Below, piece by piece: positions 17,452 through 25,931 of a DNA stretch of 64,000 nucleotides (the first letter of the stretch is position 1; the number at the start of each line of letters is the position of its first letter). The notes under the pieces were generated by a model, which saw only the letters and a program-made list of their open reading frames with translations, was not told the origin of the DNA and made no database searches. A program made the position numbers and the translations under genes. Source of the DNA: JAYFQF01 sp034927285. GTDB taxonomy: Bacteria; Bacillota; Peptococcia; DRI-13; UBA5745. The stretch lies in assembly GCA_034927285.1 (NCBI GenBank), contig JAYFQF010000026.1, positions 1-64,000 on the forward strand, given 5' to 3'.

Positions 17452-18165
17452 GTGCCTAAAGATGTAATCATCGCCCTGGATTTTTCGCCGGCGGCAAAAA
17501 CCCTGGAGTTTCTGGAAATATTCAAAGAAGAAAAGCCTTATGTGAAGATCGGCATGGAGCTGTTTTACGCCGAAGGCCCGGATATCGTCAGGGAGATCAA
17601 AGCACGGGGCCACCGGATCTTTCTGGATCTGAAGCTTCACGATATCCCGAATACGGTAAAAAAAGCCATGGCGGTATTGAGCCGCCTGGAGGCGGATATG
17701 GTAAACCTTCACGCCGCCGGCACCCGGGAAATGATGAAGGCCGCTCTGGAAGGGCTGATCCGGCCCGACGGCACCCGGCCTCTCTTGATGGCGGTGACTC
17801 AACTGACCTCCACCAGTCAGGAGCGGATGCAAAAGGAGCTGCTGATCAACGCCTCCATCCAGGAAACCGTAACGGCCTACGCGAAAAACGCCGCCGAAGC
17901 CGGCCTGGACGGCGTGGTCTGCTCGCCTTTGGAAGCCGGCCTGGTAAAGCAAGCCTGCGGCGGCGGCTTTTTGACGGTGACTCCCGGTATCCGGTTTGCC
18001 GGCGGGGAAGCCGGAGATCAGGTCCGGATCACCACTCCGGCCAAAGCCCGGGAGCTGGGTTCGGACTATATCGTGGTGGGAAGGCCCGTCACCGGCGCTT
18101 TGGATCCGCCGGAGGCATACCGCCGGGCCTGCCGTGATTTTTTCGGCAGAGATATCTCGAGGTAA
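17452..18165 (+). CDS. pyrF: Orotidine 5'-phosphate decarboxylase
   Basis: Turns OMP into UMP. The 237-residue protein starts at GTG 17452 with AAAGGAGGAGAGG upstream. The catalytic Asp-Lys-Asp set is in LDLKLHDIPNTV, and the C-terminal phosphate-binding part TPGIRF...VGRPV is present. Fifth enzyme of the pathway, placed before pyrE in this operon. Confidence 0.95.
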   Translation: MPKDVIIALDFSPAAKTLEFLEIFKEEKPYVKIGMELFYAEGPDIVREIKARGHRIFLDLKLHDIPNTVKKAMAVLSRLEADMVNLHAAGTREMMKAALEGLIRPDGTRPLLMAVTQLTSTSQERMQKELLINASIQETVTAYAKNAAEAGLDGVVCSPLEAGLVKQACGGGFLTVTPGIRFAGGEAGDQVRITTPAKARELGSDYIVVGRPVTGALDPPEAYRRACRDFFGRDISR

Positions 18166-18224
18166 AGAGAGACGTTTTCAGGAAAGCAGAGACAGCCACG
18201 TAAAACGGAAAGGATAGATCCATC

Positions 18225-18872
18225 ATGGAAAACAGAGAAGTACTGATCGCGAAAGACCTTCTTTCCATCGGCGCCGTGTTTTTACGGCCCAGGGAACCCT
18301 TTACCTGGGCCAGCGGTATCAAGAGCCCCATTTATTGCGATAACCGCCTGACCCTGTCGGCGCCCCAGGTACGACGACAGATCGAAACCGGGATAGCGGA
18401 GGTCATCCGGGAAGCCTATCCCCAATGCGAGATCCTGATGGGCACCAGCACCGCCGGTATCGCTCACGCCGCCATTGCCGCCTGGCTTTTGGACAAACCC
18501 ATGGGCTATGTCCGCTCCGGCGCCAAGGATCACGGCCGGGCCAACCAAATCGAAGGCAAACTGGAAAAAGGGCAGCGGGTGGTGGTGGTAGAGGACCTGA
18601 TTTCCACCGCGGGCAGCGCCGTGGAGGTGGTGAAGGTGCTGCGGGAGGCCGGCGCCCAGGTGCTGGGCATCGCCAGCATCTTTACCTACGGCATGAAAAA
18701 GGCCGGTGAAAGACTGGCGGAGGCCGGGGTAAAAAACATCAGTTTATCCAATTTTGACGTGTTAGTGGAAACCGCCGCCCGGGAAGGCTATATCCCGCGG
18801 GAAGATGTGGGCCGTCTGTTGGCCTTCCGCGATAACCCCGGCGACGAAAGCTGGATGATTCGGGAGGAATGA
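18225..18872 (+). CDS. pyrE: Orotate phosphoribosyltransferase
   Basis: Joins orotate to PRPP to give OMP. 215 residues; the PRPP-binding loop is VVVVEDLISTAGSAVEVV near residue 120, and the N-terminal FTWASGIKSPIYCDNR and the flexible-loop KDHGRAN are typical. The stop overlaps ATGAG at 18869, and the next gene probably starts at 18875. Confidence 0.95.
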   Translation: MENREVLIAKDLLSIGAVFLRPREPFTWASGIKSPIYCDNRLTLSAPQVRRQIETGIAEVIREAYPQCEILMGTSTAGIAHAAIAAWLLDKPMGYVRSGAKDHGRANQIEGKLEKGQRVVVVEDLISTAGSAVEVVKVLREAGAQVLGIASIFTYGMKKAGERLAEAGVKNISLSNFDVLVETAAREGYIPREDVGRLLAFRDNPGDESWMIREE

Positions 18873-18874
18873 GT

Positions 18875-19792
18875 ATGCGTCATTTGATCGATATTCTTGA
18901 TTTGAGTGTGGAGGAAATCCAGGATCTGCTGGATACCGCGGGTAATATTATCGACAATCGGGCCAAGTATAGCGAGGTATGTAAGGGGAAAAAGCTGGCT
19001 ACCCTGTTTTTTGAGCCCAGCACCCGGACCCGCTTGAGCTTTGAGGCGGCCATGCTGGAACTGGGCGGCAGTGTTATCGGCTTTTCTTCTGCCGACTCAA
19101 GCTCCACCGCCAAAGGCGAAAGCGTCAGCGATACCGTCCGCACCGTGGGCTGCTACGCCGACATCATCGCCATGCGGCACCCCAAGGAAGGCGCGCCCTT
19201 TTTGGCTTCCCGCAAATCCACGGTGCCGGTGATCAACGCCGGGGACGGCGGCCACTGCCATCCCACCCAGACCCTGACGGACCTGTTGACCATCTACCGG
19301 GAAAAAGGCAGGCTTACAGACCTGACCATCGGCATGTGCGGCGACCTGAAATTCGGCCGTACCGTCCACTCTCTGATCAATGCGCTTTCCTGTTATACCG
19401 GCGTTAAGCTGGTGCTGATCGCCCCGGAAGAATTGAAGATTCCCGATTATATCAAGGAAGGTGTACTGAAGCAAAAGAAAATTCCCTGGCGGGAAACCGA
19501 AAACCTGGAAGCCGCCATGCCGGAGCTGGACATCCTTTATATGACCCGGGTCCAAAAGGAGCGCTTCTTCAATGAAGCAGACTATATCCGGCTGAAGGAC
19601 AGCTTCATTCTGGATACCGAAAAAATGAAAAACGGCAGGGAGGACATGATCGTGATGCATCCCCTGCCCAGAGTAAACGAAATTTCCGTCAAGGTGGACG
19701 AGGACCCCCGGGCCTGCTATTTCCGCCAGGCGGAGTACGGCAAATTTGTGCGCATGGCCCTGATCATGATGCTTTTGGAGGTGCAGGCATAA
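18875..19792 (+). CDS. pyrB: Aspartate carbamoyltransferase, catalytic chain
   Basis: Makes carbamoyl-aspartate, the first committed step. Two ATGs compete: 18869 overlaps the pyrE stop but has GGGAGG only one base before it, while 18875 has GGGAGG seven bases upstream, so 18875 is preferred (305 residues). Carbamoyl-phosphate site FEPSTRTRLSFEAAM is at about 50-64, and HPLPRVNEI near the end is typical. The separate regulatory chain gene follows, as in E. coli. Confidence 0.95.
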   Translation: MRHLIDILDLSVEEIQDLLDTAGNIIDNRAKYSEVCKGKKLATLFFEPSTRTRLSFEAAMLELGGSVIGFSSADSSSTAKGESVSDTVRTVGCYADIIAMRHPKEGAPFLASRKSTVPVINAGDGGHCHPTQTLTDLLTIYREKGRLTDLTIGMCGDLKFGRTVHSLINALSCYTGVKLVLIAPEELKIPDYIKEGVLKQKKIPWRETENLEAAMPELDILYMTRVQKERFFNEADYIRLKDSFILDTEKMKNGREDMIVMHPLPRVNEISVKVDEDPRACYFRQAEYGKFVRMALIMMLLEVQA

Positions 19793-20247
19793 TGAATATC
19801 GACGGCGTAACCAGCGGCATCGTCCTGGATCATATCCAGGCGGGTAAAAGCATGGAGATCTACCATTATCTGAATCTGGATGAACTGGACTGCTGCGTGG
19901 CCATCATCAAAAATGTCCAAAGCTCTAAAATGGGAAAAAAGGACATCATTAAAATCGACGCGGAGATTGAGGTGAATCTGGACGTTTTAGGCTACCTGGA
20001 TCCGAATATTACCGTAAATATTATCAAGGACGGCCAGTTGGCGGCCAAAAAGCATCTGGCACTGCCTGAGCAGCTGACCAATATTATCAGATGCAAAAAT
20101 CCCCGCTGCATTACCGCCACAGAGCCGGAGGTGGACCACGTTTTCCGGCTGGCCGACGAGGAAACGGGCCTGTACCGTTGCGTATACTGCGAATCCCCCA
20201 GCCAGGAGCGGCGGCATTACAAAAACATCAGAAGAAGGAAAAAATAA
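19792..20247 (+). CDS. pyrI: Aspartate carbamoyltransferase, regulatory chain
   Basis: Nucleotide-binding chain that gives allosteric control to PyrB. 151 residues, with the nucleotide part first and a C-terminal zinc domain with four Cys (RCKNPRC and YRCVYC). The start overlaps the pyrB stop (TAATG) and has GGAGGTG at good spacing. Its presence implies feedback control at the enzyme level, which may compensate for the lack of a visible RNA attenuator. Confidence 0.95.
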   Translation: MNIDGVTSGIVLDHIQAGKSMEIYHYLNLDELDCCVAIIKNVQSSKMGKKDIIKIDAEIEVNLDVLGYLDPNITVNIIKDGQLAAKKHLALPEQLTNIIRCKNPRCITATEPEVDHVFRLADEETGLYRCVYCESPSQERRHYKNIRRRKK

Positions 20248-20254
20248 GCCCGTT

Positions 20255-20644
20255 ATGCAGGAGAATGAATATGCCGGCAAGTCCCCGGCCTGGTGGGTAT
20301 ATATGCTGCGCTGCGCCGACGGCAGCCTTTATACCGGCAGCACCGACGATGTGGAGCGCCGGGCGGCCTGCCATAACCAAGGGAAAGGGGCGAAATATAC
20401 CCGGGGCCGCCGGCCGGTGACCGTGGTCTACCGGGAGGCCTGCCCCCACCGTTCCGCCGCGTTGAAACGGGAGGCGGCCATCAAGAAACTGGCCCGGAAA
20501 GAAAAGGAAAGGCTCATCGAAAGCGGGCCGCCAGGTGAGCCGCCCCAATGGGCGCCTGCCGTGATTTACCCGGGAATAAAGACCGTTAGCGGCGCTTTCA
20601 CCCGAATAGCAGATGAAAAAGGCAATGTTGACATATGCCCATAA
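20255..20644 (+). CDS. GIY-YIG nuclease-domain protein (UPF0213 / YhbQ-like)
   Basis: A 129-residue protein with a GIY-YIG core at about 13-85 (WVYMLRCADGSLYTGSTDDV, then Arg in ERRAACHN, and ALKREAAIKKL). Such proteins are usually about 85-100 residues. The last 40 residues look unrelated and run into the promoter of the next operon, so the stop codon TAA is part of that promoter element. Cellular role of the family is poorly known. The start lies eight bases after pyrI without a strong ribosome site. Confidence 0.8.
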   Translation: MQENEYAGKSPAWWVYMLRCADGSLYTGSTDDVERRAACHNQGKGAKYTRGRRPVTVVYREACPHRSAALKREAAIKKLARKEKERLIESGPPGEPPQWAPAVIYPGIKTVSGAFTRIADEKGNVDICP

Positions 20645-20656
20645 TTGAATTAATAT
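20628..20656 (+). promoter_or_regulatory. Promoter with the 17-base element, copy 1
   Basis: TTGACATATGCCCATAA (20628-20644): the -35 box TTGACA plus the first 11 bases of a 17-base spacer. The -10 box TAATAT is at 20651-20656. It drives the CGGC and DUF134 genes. Identical 17 bases occur at 22091 and, reversed, at 27149-27165. Confidence 0.8.
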
Positions 20657-20743
20657 GTAAATATCTCTTGCTGGAACCGGCGGTTTTCTGAAGCGCAGGC
20701 AGAGGCAAAGATGATTCCGGAGAATTAATAGGGAGTTTTTATC

Positions 20744-21076
20744 ATGAAGGCAGGAATAATTCGATGTATGCAGACTGAGGAGATGTGTCCCGGTACCACT
20801 GATTTTAAGGTTATACGGGAGAAAAAGTGTGCGTTTGAAAATATTGCGGATGAGATTGAGATCATCGGATTTAATACCTGTGGCGGCTGCCCCGGCAAAA
20901 AGGCTGTAACCAGAGCTGCTGAGATGGTAAGGCGGGGCGCGGATACAATCGTTTTAGCCTCATGTATTACAAGAGGAAATCCCATTGGCTTTCCCTGTCC
21001 GCATGCTTTGGCTATCAAAGAAGCCATCGCCAGGAAATTAGGGGATGCGATCACAATCATTGATTATAGCCATTAG
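20744..21076 (+). CDS. CGGC-domain protein, predicted metal binding
   Basis: A 110-residue cytoplasmic protein of the CGGC family. Conserved Cys motifs: CMQTEEMCPG at the start, the naming motif NTCGGCPGKK at about 45, and ASCITRGNPIGFPCPH near 85. The family is thought to bind metal and often sits beside ORP/NifX-type genes; no activity is established that I know of. GGGAG precedes the ATG. The stop is inside an 18-bp tandem duplication. Confidence 0.8.
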   Translation: MKAGIIRCMQTEEMCPGTTDFKVIREKKCAFENIADEIEIIGFNTCGGCPGKKAVTRAAEMVRRGADTIVLASCITRGNPIGFPCPHALAIKEAIARKLGDAITIIDYSH

Positions 21077-21094
21077 ATTGATTATAGCCATTAA
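21059..21094 (+). repeat. 18-bp tandem duplication over a stop codon
   Basis: ATTGATTATAGCCATTAG (21059-21076) is followed directly by ATTGATTATAGCCATTAA (21077-21094). The first unit ends on the TAG stop of the CGGC gene; the second gives another in-frame stop. Confidence 0.9.
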
Positions 21095-21172
21095 GAGAAG
21101 CAAGGGAAAGCATTAAGGAATCCGATAAACGAAAAAGATTGCGGGATAAGACGGAGAAGGGGAGTGGCGGCT

Positions 21173-21649
21173 TTGGCAAGACCTACAAAATGGAGAAGAA
21201 TCGAAAATGTCCCTACCGTTCCCTACTTTGTCCCTTCGGATAAAGATGTGGCCGAAATCCCGGAGAATATATTAAAGCTTGAAGAACTGGAGGCCATCCG
21301 GCTGAAGGATCTGGAGGGACTTGAACAGAGCGAATGCGCCGAGAAGATGGAGGTGTCCCGCCCTACCTTTCAGCGTATTCTTTTGTCGGCGAGGGAAAAG
21401 GTCGCCGACAGCCTGGTGAACGGAAAGATCATTCACATCGAGGGCGGAAATTTCACCCGGAATATCTGTCCGGTGAGGTGCCTGGATTGCGGCAGGGAAT
21501 GGATGGAAAGCTATGAAAATATGGAATCTGTCAGGAGCGGTGAATGCTCATGTCCTTCTTGCGGCTCGAAAAAGATTACCTGTGGTCAGACCTGCAAAGG
21601 AAAGTTTTGCCGGAGAAACTGCTGGCGGCAGGGCTGGCGGGATGAATAA
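21173..21649 (+). CDS. DUF134-family predicted DNA-binding protein
   Basis: A 158-residue protein. It begins MARPTKWRRIENVP, the normal start of the DUF134 family, from TTG 21173 with GGGGAG nine bases upstream; the GTG at 21164 is less likely. A sigma-region-4-like helix-turn-helix is at about 40-85 (ELEAIRLKDLEGLEQSECAE, MEVSRPTFQRILLSAREKVA). The C-terminal third is Cys-rich (CPVRCLDCG, CSCPSCGS, CGQTCKGKFCRRNC) and could bind zinc or an Fe-S cluster. It is the best local candidate to read the shared promoter element of this cluster; that is inference. Confidence 0.85.
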   Translation: MARPTKWRRIENVPTVPYFVPSDKDVAEIPENILKLEELEAIRLKDLEGLEQSECAEKMEVSRPTFQRILLSAREKVADSLVNGKIIHIEGGNFTRNICPVRCLDCGREWMESYENMESVRSGECSCPSCGSKKITCGQTCKGKFCRRNCWRQGWRDE

Positions 21650-22008
21650 ATCGGGATAATCCGCTACGAACCTGCTGTATGCCAATTGAATATCTGCATG
21701 AGGCTTTGTGAAAGCAGAAATCAAGGGGAGGGGGAGCGCCGACCTGTTTTTTATGGCGTCATTTAGCCTGCGTTATCCTCGGTAAAAAATAGTGACTTGG
21801 GCTGTGGCGTAATTGTGAACCATTGTGGATTATCTGAATTTACCTGTTGATGTGTTGTTTTTTGGCATCACTTTGGCAGGCGGCGCCGGCTTACTTGGAT
21901 TAAAGCGAGTGTGCTTTACCGAGAAATATGAATAATTCATTCTGACATTTCCAATATTTACGGAAAACGGCCCGGGGAAATCTGTTGTATCCAAATGTCT
22001 TATTAAAA

Positions 22009-22056
22009 GGGCTGCCGCTCTTTGGTTTCTCAACCAATTTGCTGCAGCTCTTTTTA
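22009..22056 (+). terminator. Branched hairpin followed by a T run
   Basis: Outer stem GGGCTGC (22009-22015) with GCAGCTC (22044-22050), inner hairpin TTGGTT-tctc-AACCAA, then TTTTT. The left arm GGGCTGCCGC is the same as that of the structure at 56592. Confidence 0.6.
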
Positions 22057-22090
22057 GCAAAAAATTTGTGCGTTAAATCCTGGATAGATA

Positions 22091-22119
22091 TTGACATATG
22101 CCCATAACCGCCTTACAAT
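22091..22119 (+). promoter_or_regulatory. Promoter with the 17-base element, copy 2
   Basis: TTGACATATGCCCATAA (22091-22107) with -10 box TACAAT (22114-22119), spacing 17. It drives the Mrp / NifX / MinD operon. The leader is about 120 bases. Confidence 0.8.
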
Positions 22120-22249
22120 AATGATTACGAGCATAAGACCATAATTGCGGAAAATAGGATAACCCGGCCTGCCCATAAAGCCCCTGGGCGGGATCCGGGC
22201 AGGAAGGCAGTTTTCCGCGAAACCATTCAGGAGGGAGAGTTGAAGGACA

Positions 22250-23101
22250 ATGCCGGAAGAGAAGAAAGCCTGTTCAGACAGCGAATGTACCAAAGAATCC
22301 TGCCGGGGGTGTGAAAAAAGTCCCCAAAGCTTTCTGGAAAAAACAAATGAATTGACTTCCATCAAGAACGTGATCGGCGTAGTCAGCGGTAAGGGCGGCG
22401 TGGGGAAATCCCTGGTTACGGGGATGCTTTCGGTCTTGATGAGGCGAAAAGGATATAATACGGGAATTTTAGACGCGGATATAACAGGACCCTCAATTCC
22501 GAAAATGTTCGGTCTGACCGGAAAGGCCCAGGGAAGCGAACTGGGCCTCTTTCCGGAAAAAACCCCCGATGGTATCCGGATTATGTCCATCAATCTGCTG
22601 CTGGATCAAACGGATGCGCCGGTGATCTGGAGAGGGCCTTTGCTTGCCGGCACCGTCAAGCAGTTCTGGACGGATGTGATCTGGGGAGATCTGGACTTTT
22701 TGTTTATTGATCTGCCTCCGGGAACAGGGGATGTACCTCTGACCGTATTCCAGTCGATTCCGTTGAATGGAATTGTCATCGTGACTTCACCCCAGGAGCT
22801 TGTATCCATGATCGTTAAAAAGGCATACAACATGGCGCGGCAGATGGATATCCCCGTGTTAGGAGCTGTGGAAAATATGAGCTATGTGAAATGTCCGGAT
22901 TGTGGAAAAGAAATCAGGATCTTTGGGGAAGGCAGGCTGACGGAGACCGGAAAGGAACTGGGCATAGAGGTTCTCGGCAGGGTGCCGATCGATCCGGATA
23001 TGGCCTGGCTTGCCGATGAGGGAAAATTTGAGCGGTTCAACAACGATTATTTAACCGACGCGGCGGCGCATATTGAACGGATGTTCGCTGAAAGGGAGTG
23101 A
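22250..23101 (+). CDS. Mrp/NBP35-family P-loop ATPase (Fe-S carrier)
   Basis: A 283-residue cytoplasmic ATPase that by family role carries and transfers Fe-S clusters. The N-terminus has Cys at 8, 13, 18 and 21, as in NBP35. The deviant Walker A is SGKGGVGKS at about 45-53, FIDLPPGTGD is the switch/Walker B part, and VKCPDCGKE near 225 provides the CxxC that binds the bridging cluster. GGAGGGAG precedes the ATG. It is first in a five-gene operon. Confidence 0.92.
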   Translation: MPEEKKACSDSECTKESCRGCEKSPQSFLEKTNELTSIKNVIGVVSGKGGVGKSLVTGMLSVLMRRKGYNTGILDADITGPSIPKMFGLTGKAQGSELGLFPEKTPDGIRIMSINLLLDQTDAPVIWRGPLLAGTVKQFWTDVIWGDLDFLFIDLPPGTGDVPLTVFQSIPLNGIVIVTSPQELVSMIVKKAYNMARQMDIPVLGAVENMSYVKCPDCGKEIRIFGEGRLTETGKELGIEVLGRVPIDPDMAWLADEGKFERFNNDYLTDAAAHIERMFAERE

Positions 23102-23160
23102 AAAAAGACAAAAGAATTGCGGAAAACGCAAAAACCATGGCGGGCGAAGGGGGAAAAGAG

Positions 23161-23535
23161 ATGAAATTGATCGTACCGGCGGAAAGCAAATCCCTGGAGG
23201 GACCTGTCTGCCCTTCTTTTGGACGGACTCCTCTGTTTTTATTATTTGACACCGAAGACGGAAGTTATGAGTTTTTAGAAAACACGGCGGCCGCAAGCCA
23301 GGGCGGAGCCGGGATCCGGGCGGCCCAAATGCTGGCGGACAGCGGAGCTTCGGCCATGATCACCTATCGCTGCGGGGAGAATGCCGCTCAGGTCCTGCAT
23401 GCCGCCGGCGTCGGGATGTATAAAGCCCAGGACGGTTCTGTTTCCGACAATATCGTGAAATTCAAGGAAGGGAAGCTGTCTTTGCTGGAGGAAATCCATC
23501 CCGGCTTTCACCATCATGGGGGTGGCGGGAGATGA
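23161..23535 (+). CDS. NifX/ORP-type dinitrogenase iron-molybdenum cofactor family protein
   Basis: A 124-residue protein of the fold shared by NifX, the NifB C-terminus and the orange protein of Desulfovibrio. Visible marks: PSFGRTPLFLLFDTEDG, NTAAASQGGAGIRAAQML and a His-rich end (HPGFHHHGGGGR). Start at ATG 23161 with AAGGGGG upstream; a GTG at 23098 overlaps the mrp stop and is an alternative. In the orange protein the bound group is a Mo-Cu-S cluster; cofactor here is unknown. It overlaps the next gene by four bases. Confidence 0.85.
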   Translation: MKLIVPAESKSLEGPVCPSFGRTPLFLLFDTEDGSYEFLENTAAASQGGAGIRAAQMLADSGASAMITYRCGENAAQVLHAAGVGMYKAQDGSVSDNIVKFKEGKLSLLEEIHPGFHHHGGGGR

Positions 23536-24365
23536 GGATTGCCGTACTCAGCGGCAAAGGCGGGACAGGAAAGACCTTTGTGTCCGTAAATTTATCCTGC
23601 GCCGCTGCAGAAGCGGTATACGTGGATTGCGATGTCGAGGAGCCTAACGGCTATCTGTTTTTGAAACCGGAGATTATGGAAAGGCTGCCGGTTACGGTAA
23701 CCGTACCCGAAGTGGAGCCGGGCAAGTGCACAAGCTGCCGGAAATGCGTGGATTTCTGCAAATATAACGCACTGGCGCTGATCAGGGATAAGCTTCTGAT
23801 CTTCCATGAGGTATGCCATTCCTGCGGAGGCTGTATGCTTTTTTGCCCCGCTAAGGCAATCACGGAAAAAGAAAGGGAAATCGGCGCCATTGCAGAGGGC
23901 AGATCCGGCAATGTAACCGTTCTCACCGGATTCCTGAATACAGGCGAGGTATCCGGGGTGCCGGTGATAAAAAAACTGATGAACAAACTGCCCCGAAACG
24001 GTCAAATTGTGATTGACTGTCCGCCGGGGAGCGCGTGTATCGTGATGGAAAGCATCCGGGAAGCCGACTATTGCGTATTGGTTGCCGAGCCGTCGCTGTT
24101 TGGAGTTCATAATCTGTCTATGGTATACGATCTGGTCAGGCTGTTTGATAAACCCTTTGGCGTGGTGCTAAATAAATGCCTGCCTGAAGAAAATCCGGCC
24201 GAAGGGTTTTGCTCCGGCCATCAGATCAGGATCCTCGGGAGGATCCCCTATGACGCGGAACTGGGGAAGCTCAATTCCCAAGGACATATTGCGGTTCGTG
24301 AAAGCAAGCCTTACCGGGAGTTCTTTTGTGCTTTGCTGAAACGCATTACCGGGGAGGCGGAGTGA
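23532..24365 (+). CDS. MinD/ParA-type ATPase with inserted 2[4Fe-4S] ferredoxin domain (first)
   Basis: A 277-residue protein. Deviant Walker A LSGKGGTGKT at residues 7-16, then a ferredoxin insert with two clusters (CTSCRKCVDFCKY and CHSCGGCMLFCPAKA) at about 64-120, then the rest of the MinD fold (IVIDCPPGSACIVMES). Matches the ATPases of the ORP operon in Desulfovibrio, which were linked to cell-division placement. It overlaps the gene before (ATGA) and the one after (TGATG). Confidence 0.92.
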   Translation: MRIAVLSGKGGTGKTFVSVNLSCAAAEAVYVDCDVEEPNGYLFLKPEIMERLPVTVTVPEVEPGKCTSCRKCVDFCKYNALALIRDKLLIFHEVCHSCGGCMLFCPAKAITEKEREIGAIAEGRSGNVTVLTGFLNTGEVSGVPVIKKLMNKLPRNGQIVIDCPPGSACIVMESIREADYCVLVAEPSLFGVHNLSMVYDLVRLFDKPFGVVLNKCLPEENPAEGFCSGHQIRILGRIPYDAELGKLNSQGHIAVRESKPYREFFCALLKRITGEAE

Positions 24366-25240
24366 TGAAACAGCTTTTGATCCTGAGCGGCAAAGGCGGT
24401 ACAGGTAAGACCACAGTGGCAGGCGCGCTGATCGAATTCGGCAGGAGCCGCGCTTTCGCGGACTGCGATGTGGACGCCCCGAACCTTCATCTGGTCGTAT
24501 CCCCGGGACCCTGGCCGGAAAAAACGGATTACTACGGATTTGGCAAGGCGCGTATCGACGTTTCCCGCTGCGCCGGCTGCGGTCTGTGTGAGGAAAGCTG
24601 CCGCTTTGGGGCAATCAAGGATTTTTCGGTGGATGAATTTCAGTGCGAAGGCTGCGGGGTCTGTGTGGAAATCTGCCCGGTGCAGGCGATTTCCATGCAG
24701 GATCATCTGTCCGGGCAGCTGACGCTGGATAAAACCGATCAAAGGGCGTTTTCCACCGCGCGGCTCAGGATGGGCAGCGGCGCGTCGGGTAAGCTGGTGA
24801 CAGAGGTGAAAAAGCGGCTGGTCCAGGAAGCGGCGGATGAAAAGCTTGCCGTCATAGACGGCTCACCGGGCATCGGCTGCCCTGTCATCGCCTCCATCAG
24901 CGGCGCGGACCTGGTGCTTATTGTGGCCGAACCGACGGTATCGGGCATACACGATATGAAGAGGATTATCGATACTTCAACGCATTTCGGCGTGAGGAGC
25001 GTTGTCTGCATCAACAAGTATGATGTAAATTTGGTTAACGCCAAGAAAATTGCAGGCTATTGCAGCCGCCATAAAATCCCCGTTGTGGGCCTGATCCCTT
25101 TTGATGAAACGGTGATAAAGGCGCTGAACCGCTGCCGCAGCATCGCCGCTTATCCGGAGAGCCCGGCGGGCAGGGCGATCGCAGAAATCTGGGAAAATAT
25201 TTATCACAATTATTTGAGGAGTGATGCGGCCGGAAACTGA
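24365..25240 (+). CDS. MinD/ParA-type ATPase with inserted 2[4Fe-4S] ferredoxin domain (second)
   Basis: A 291-residue paralogue of the preceding protein. Walker A LSGKGGTGKT at 7-16, cluster motifs CAGCGLCEESCRF and CEGCGVCVEICPV at about 70-115, then VIDGSPGIGCPVIAS. The ATG at 24365 shares a base with the preceding stop. Two tandem copies are the hallmark of this family and suggest they act as a heterodimer. Confidence 0.92.
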   Translation: MKQLLILSGKGGTGKTTVAGALIEFGRSRAFADCDVDAPNLHLVVSPGPWPEKTDYYGFGKARIDVSRCAGCGLCEESCRFGAIKDFSVDEFQCEGCGVCVEICPVQAISMQDHLSGQLTLDKTDQRAFSTARLRMGSGASGKLVTEVKKRLVQEAADEKLAVIDGSPGIGCPVIASISGADLVLIVAEPTVSGIHDMKRIIDTSTHFGVRSVVCINKYDVNLVNAKKIAGYCSRHKIPVVGLIPFDETVIKALNRCRSIAAYPESPAGRAIAEIWENIYHNYLRSDAAGN

Positions 25241-25351
25241 ATGACGGCTCTCGCGTTTTGTAACGGGTTCCTGATGCCGGGGAGCACAGGCATTATTGAT
25301 TGTTCTATGTCGAATCAGTCTGTTAACGAATATAAATCTGCAAAGGAGAAA

Positions 25352-25714
25352 ATGATGATGAAAATCGCAGTCGCAAGCGAAGGAAAGATGGTAACGGAGC
25401 ATTTCGGTCATTGTGAGGGATTTGCCGTCTTTGAGGCCGAAGACAATCAGATCAAAAGCAGGCAATTTATTCCCAATCCTGGGCACAGGCCCGGCTTTTT
25501 GCCGGTCTTTCTTCATGATAAGGGAGTCAATGTTATTATTTCCGGAGGCATGGGGGGAGGCGCTGTAGATATCTTTAATGAAAAGGGGATCGAGGTGATC
25601 ACCGGAGCCTCCGGAGAAGCTGAGGAGGCCGTAAACAGCTATCTGCAGGGCAGCCTGAAATCAACGGGTTCTGTTTGTCATGAACATCAGCATGCCGACG
25701 AATGCGGGAAATAA
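25352..25714 (+). CDS. NifX/ORP-type protein (second)
   Basis: A 120-residue protein: MKIAVASEGKMVTEHFGHCE at the start, then SGGMGGGAVDIFNEKGIEV, both typical of the MTH1175-like branch of this family. The tail is rich in His and Cys (SVCHEHQHADECGK). Three successive ATGs (25352, 25355, 25358) follow AAAGGAG; the last two have the best spacing. It closes the operon and is followed by a strong terminator. Confidence 0.9.
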   Translation: MMMKIAVASEGKMVTEHFGHCEGFAVFEAEDNQIKSRQFIPNPGHRPGFLPVFLHDKGVNVIISGGMGGGAVDIFNEKGIEVITGASGEAEEAVNSYLQGSLKSTGSVCHEHQHADECGK

Positions 25715-25759
25715 GAGAGGATAAGCGCTCCAAAACTAAAAGGTTGAAATAAATCATAG

Positions 25760-25797
25760 AAAAGCCTGCCCTCCGGTCAAAAGGGGGCAGGCTTTTT
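25760..25797 (+). terminator. Rho-independent terminator of the Mrp-MinD operon
   Basis: AAAAGCCTGCCC (25760-25771) pairs with GGGCAGGCTTTT (25785-25796) and ends in TTTTT. Strong, and usable from both sides. Confidence 0.9.
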
Positions 25798-25931
25798 CCG
25801 CTTATGGCTTATCCGTTTCTTTCCATCCGAAACTTCAGCTTTGGGGACGGCTGCAACCGGTCCGGCTCAGGTAATACGCCGGCATAGCCGGCGTTATCCG
25901 GGGATCAGACGGGCATTGAAGCTGATTTGAG

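Larger units (their letters stand above)
21650..22249. other. 600-base gap without a gene
   Basis: No frame here has a ribosome site or a recognisable product. It holds a terminator-like structure (22009-22056) and the promoter at 22091. AT content is higher than in the neighbours, and the stretch may be decayed sequence. Confidence 0.6.

Noticed and set aside
21830..22097. Two minus-strand frames of 65-76 codons in the 21650-22249 gap
   Set aside because: No ribosome site and no known motif; AT-rich intergenic composition.
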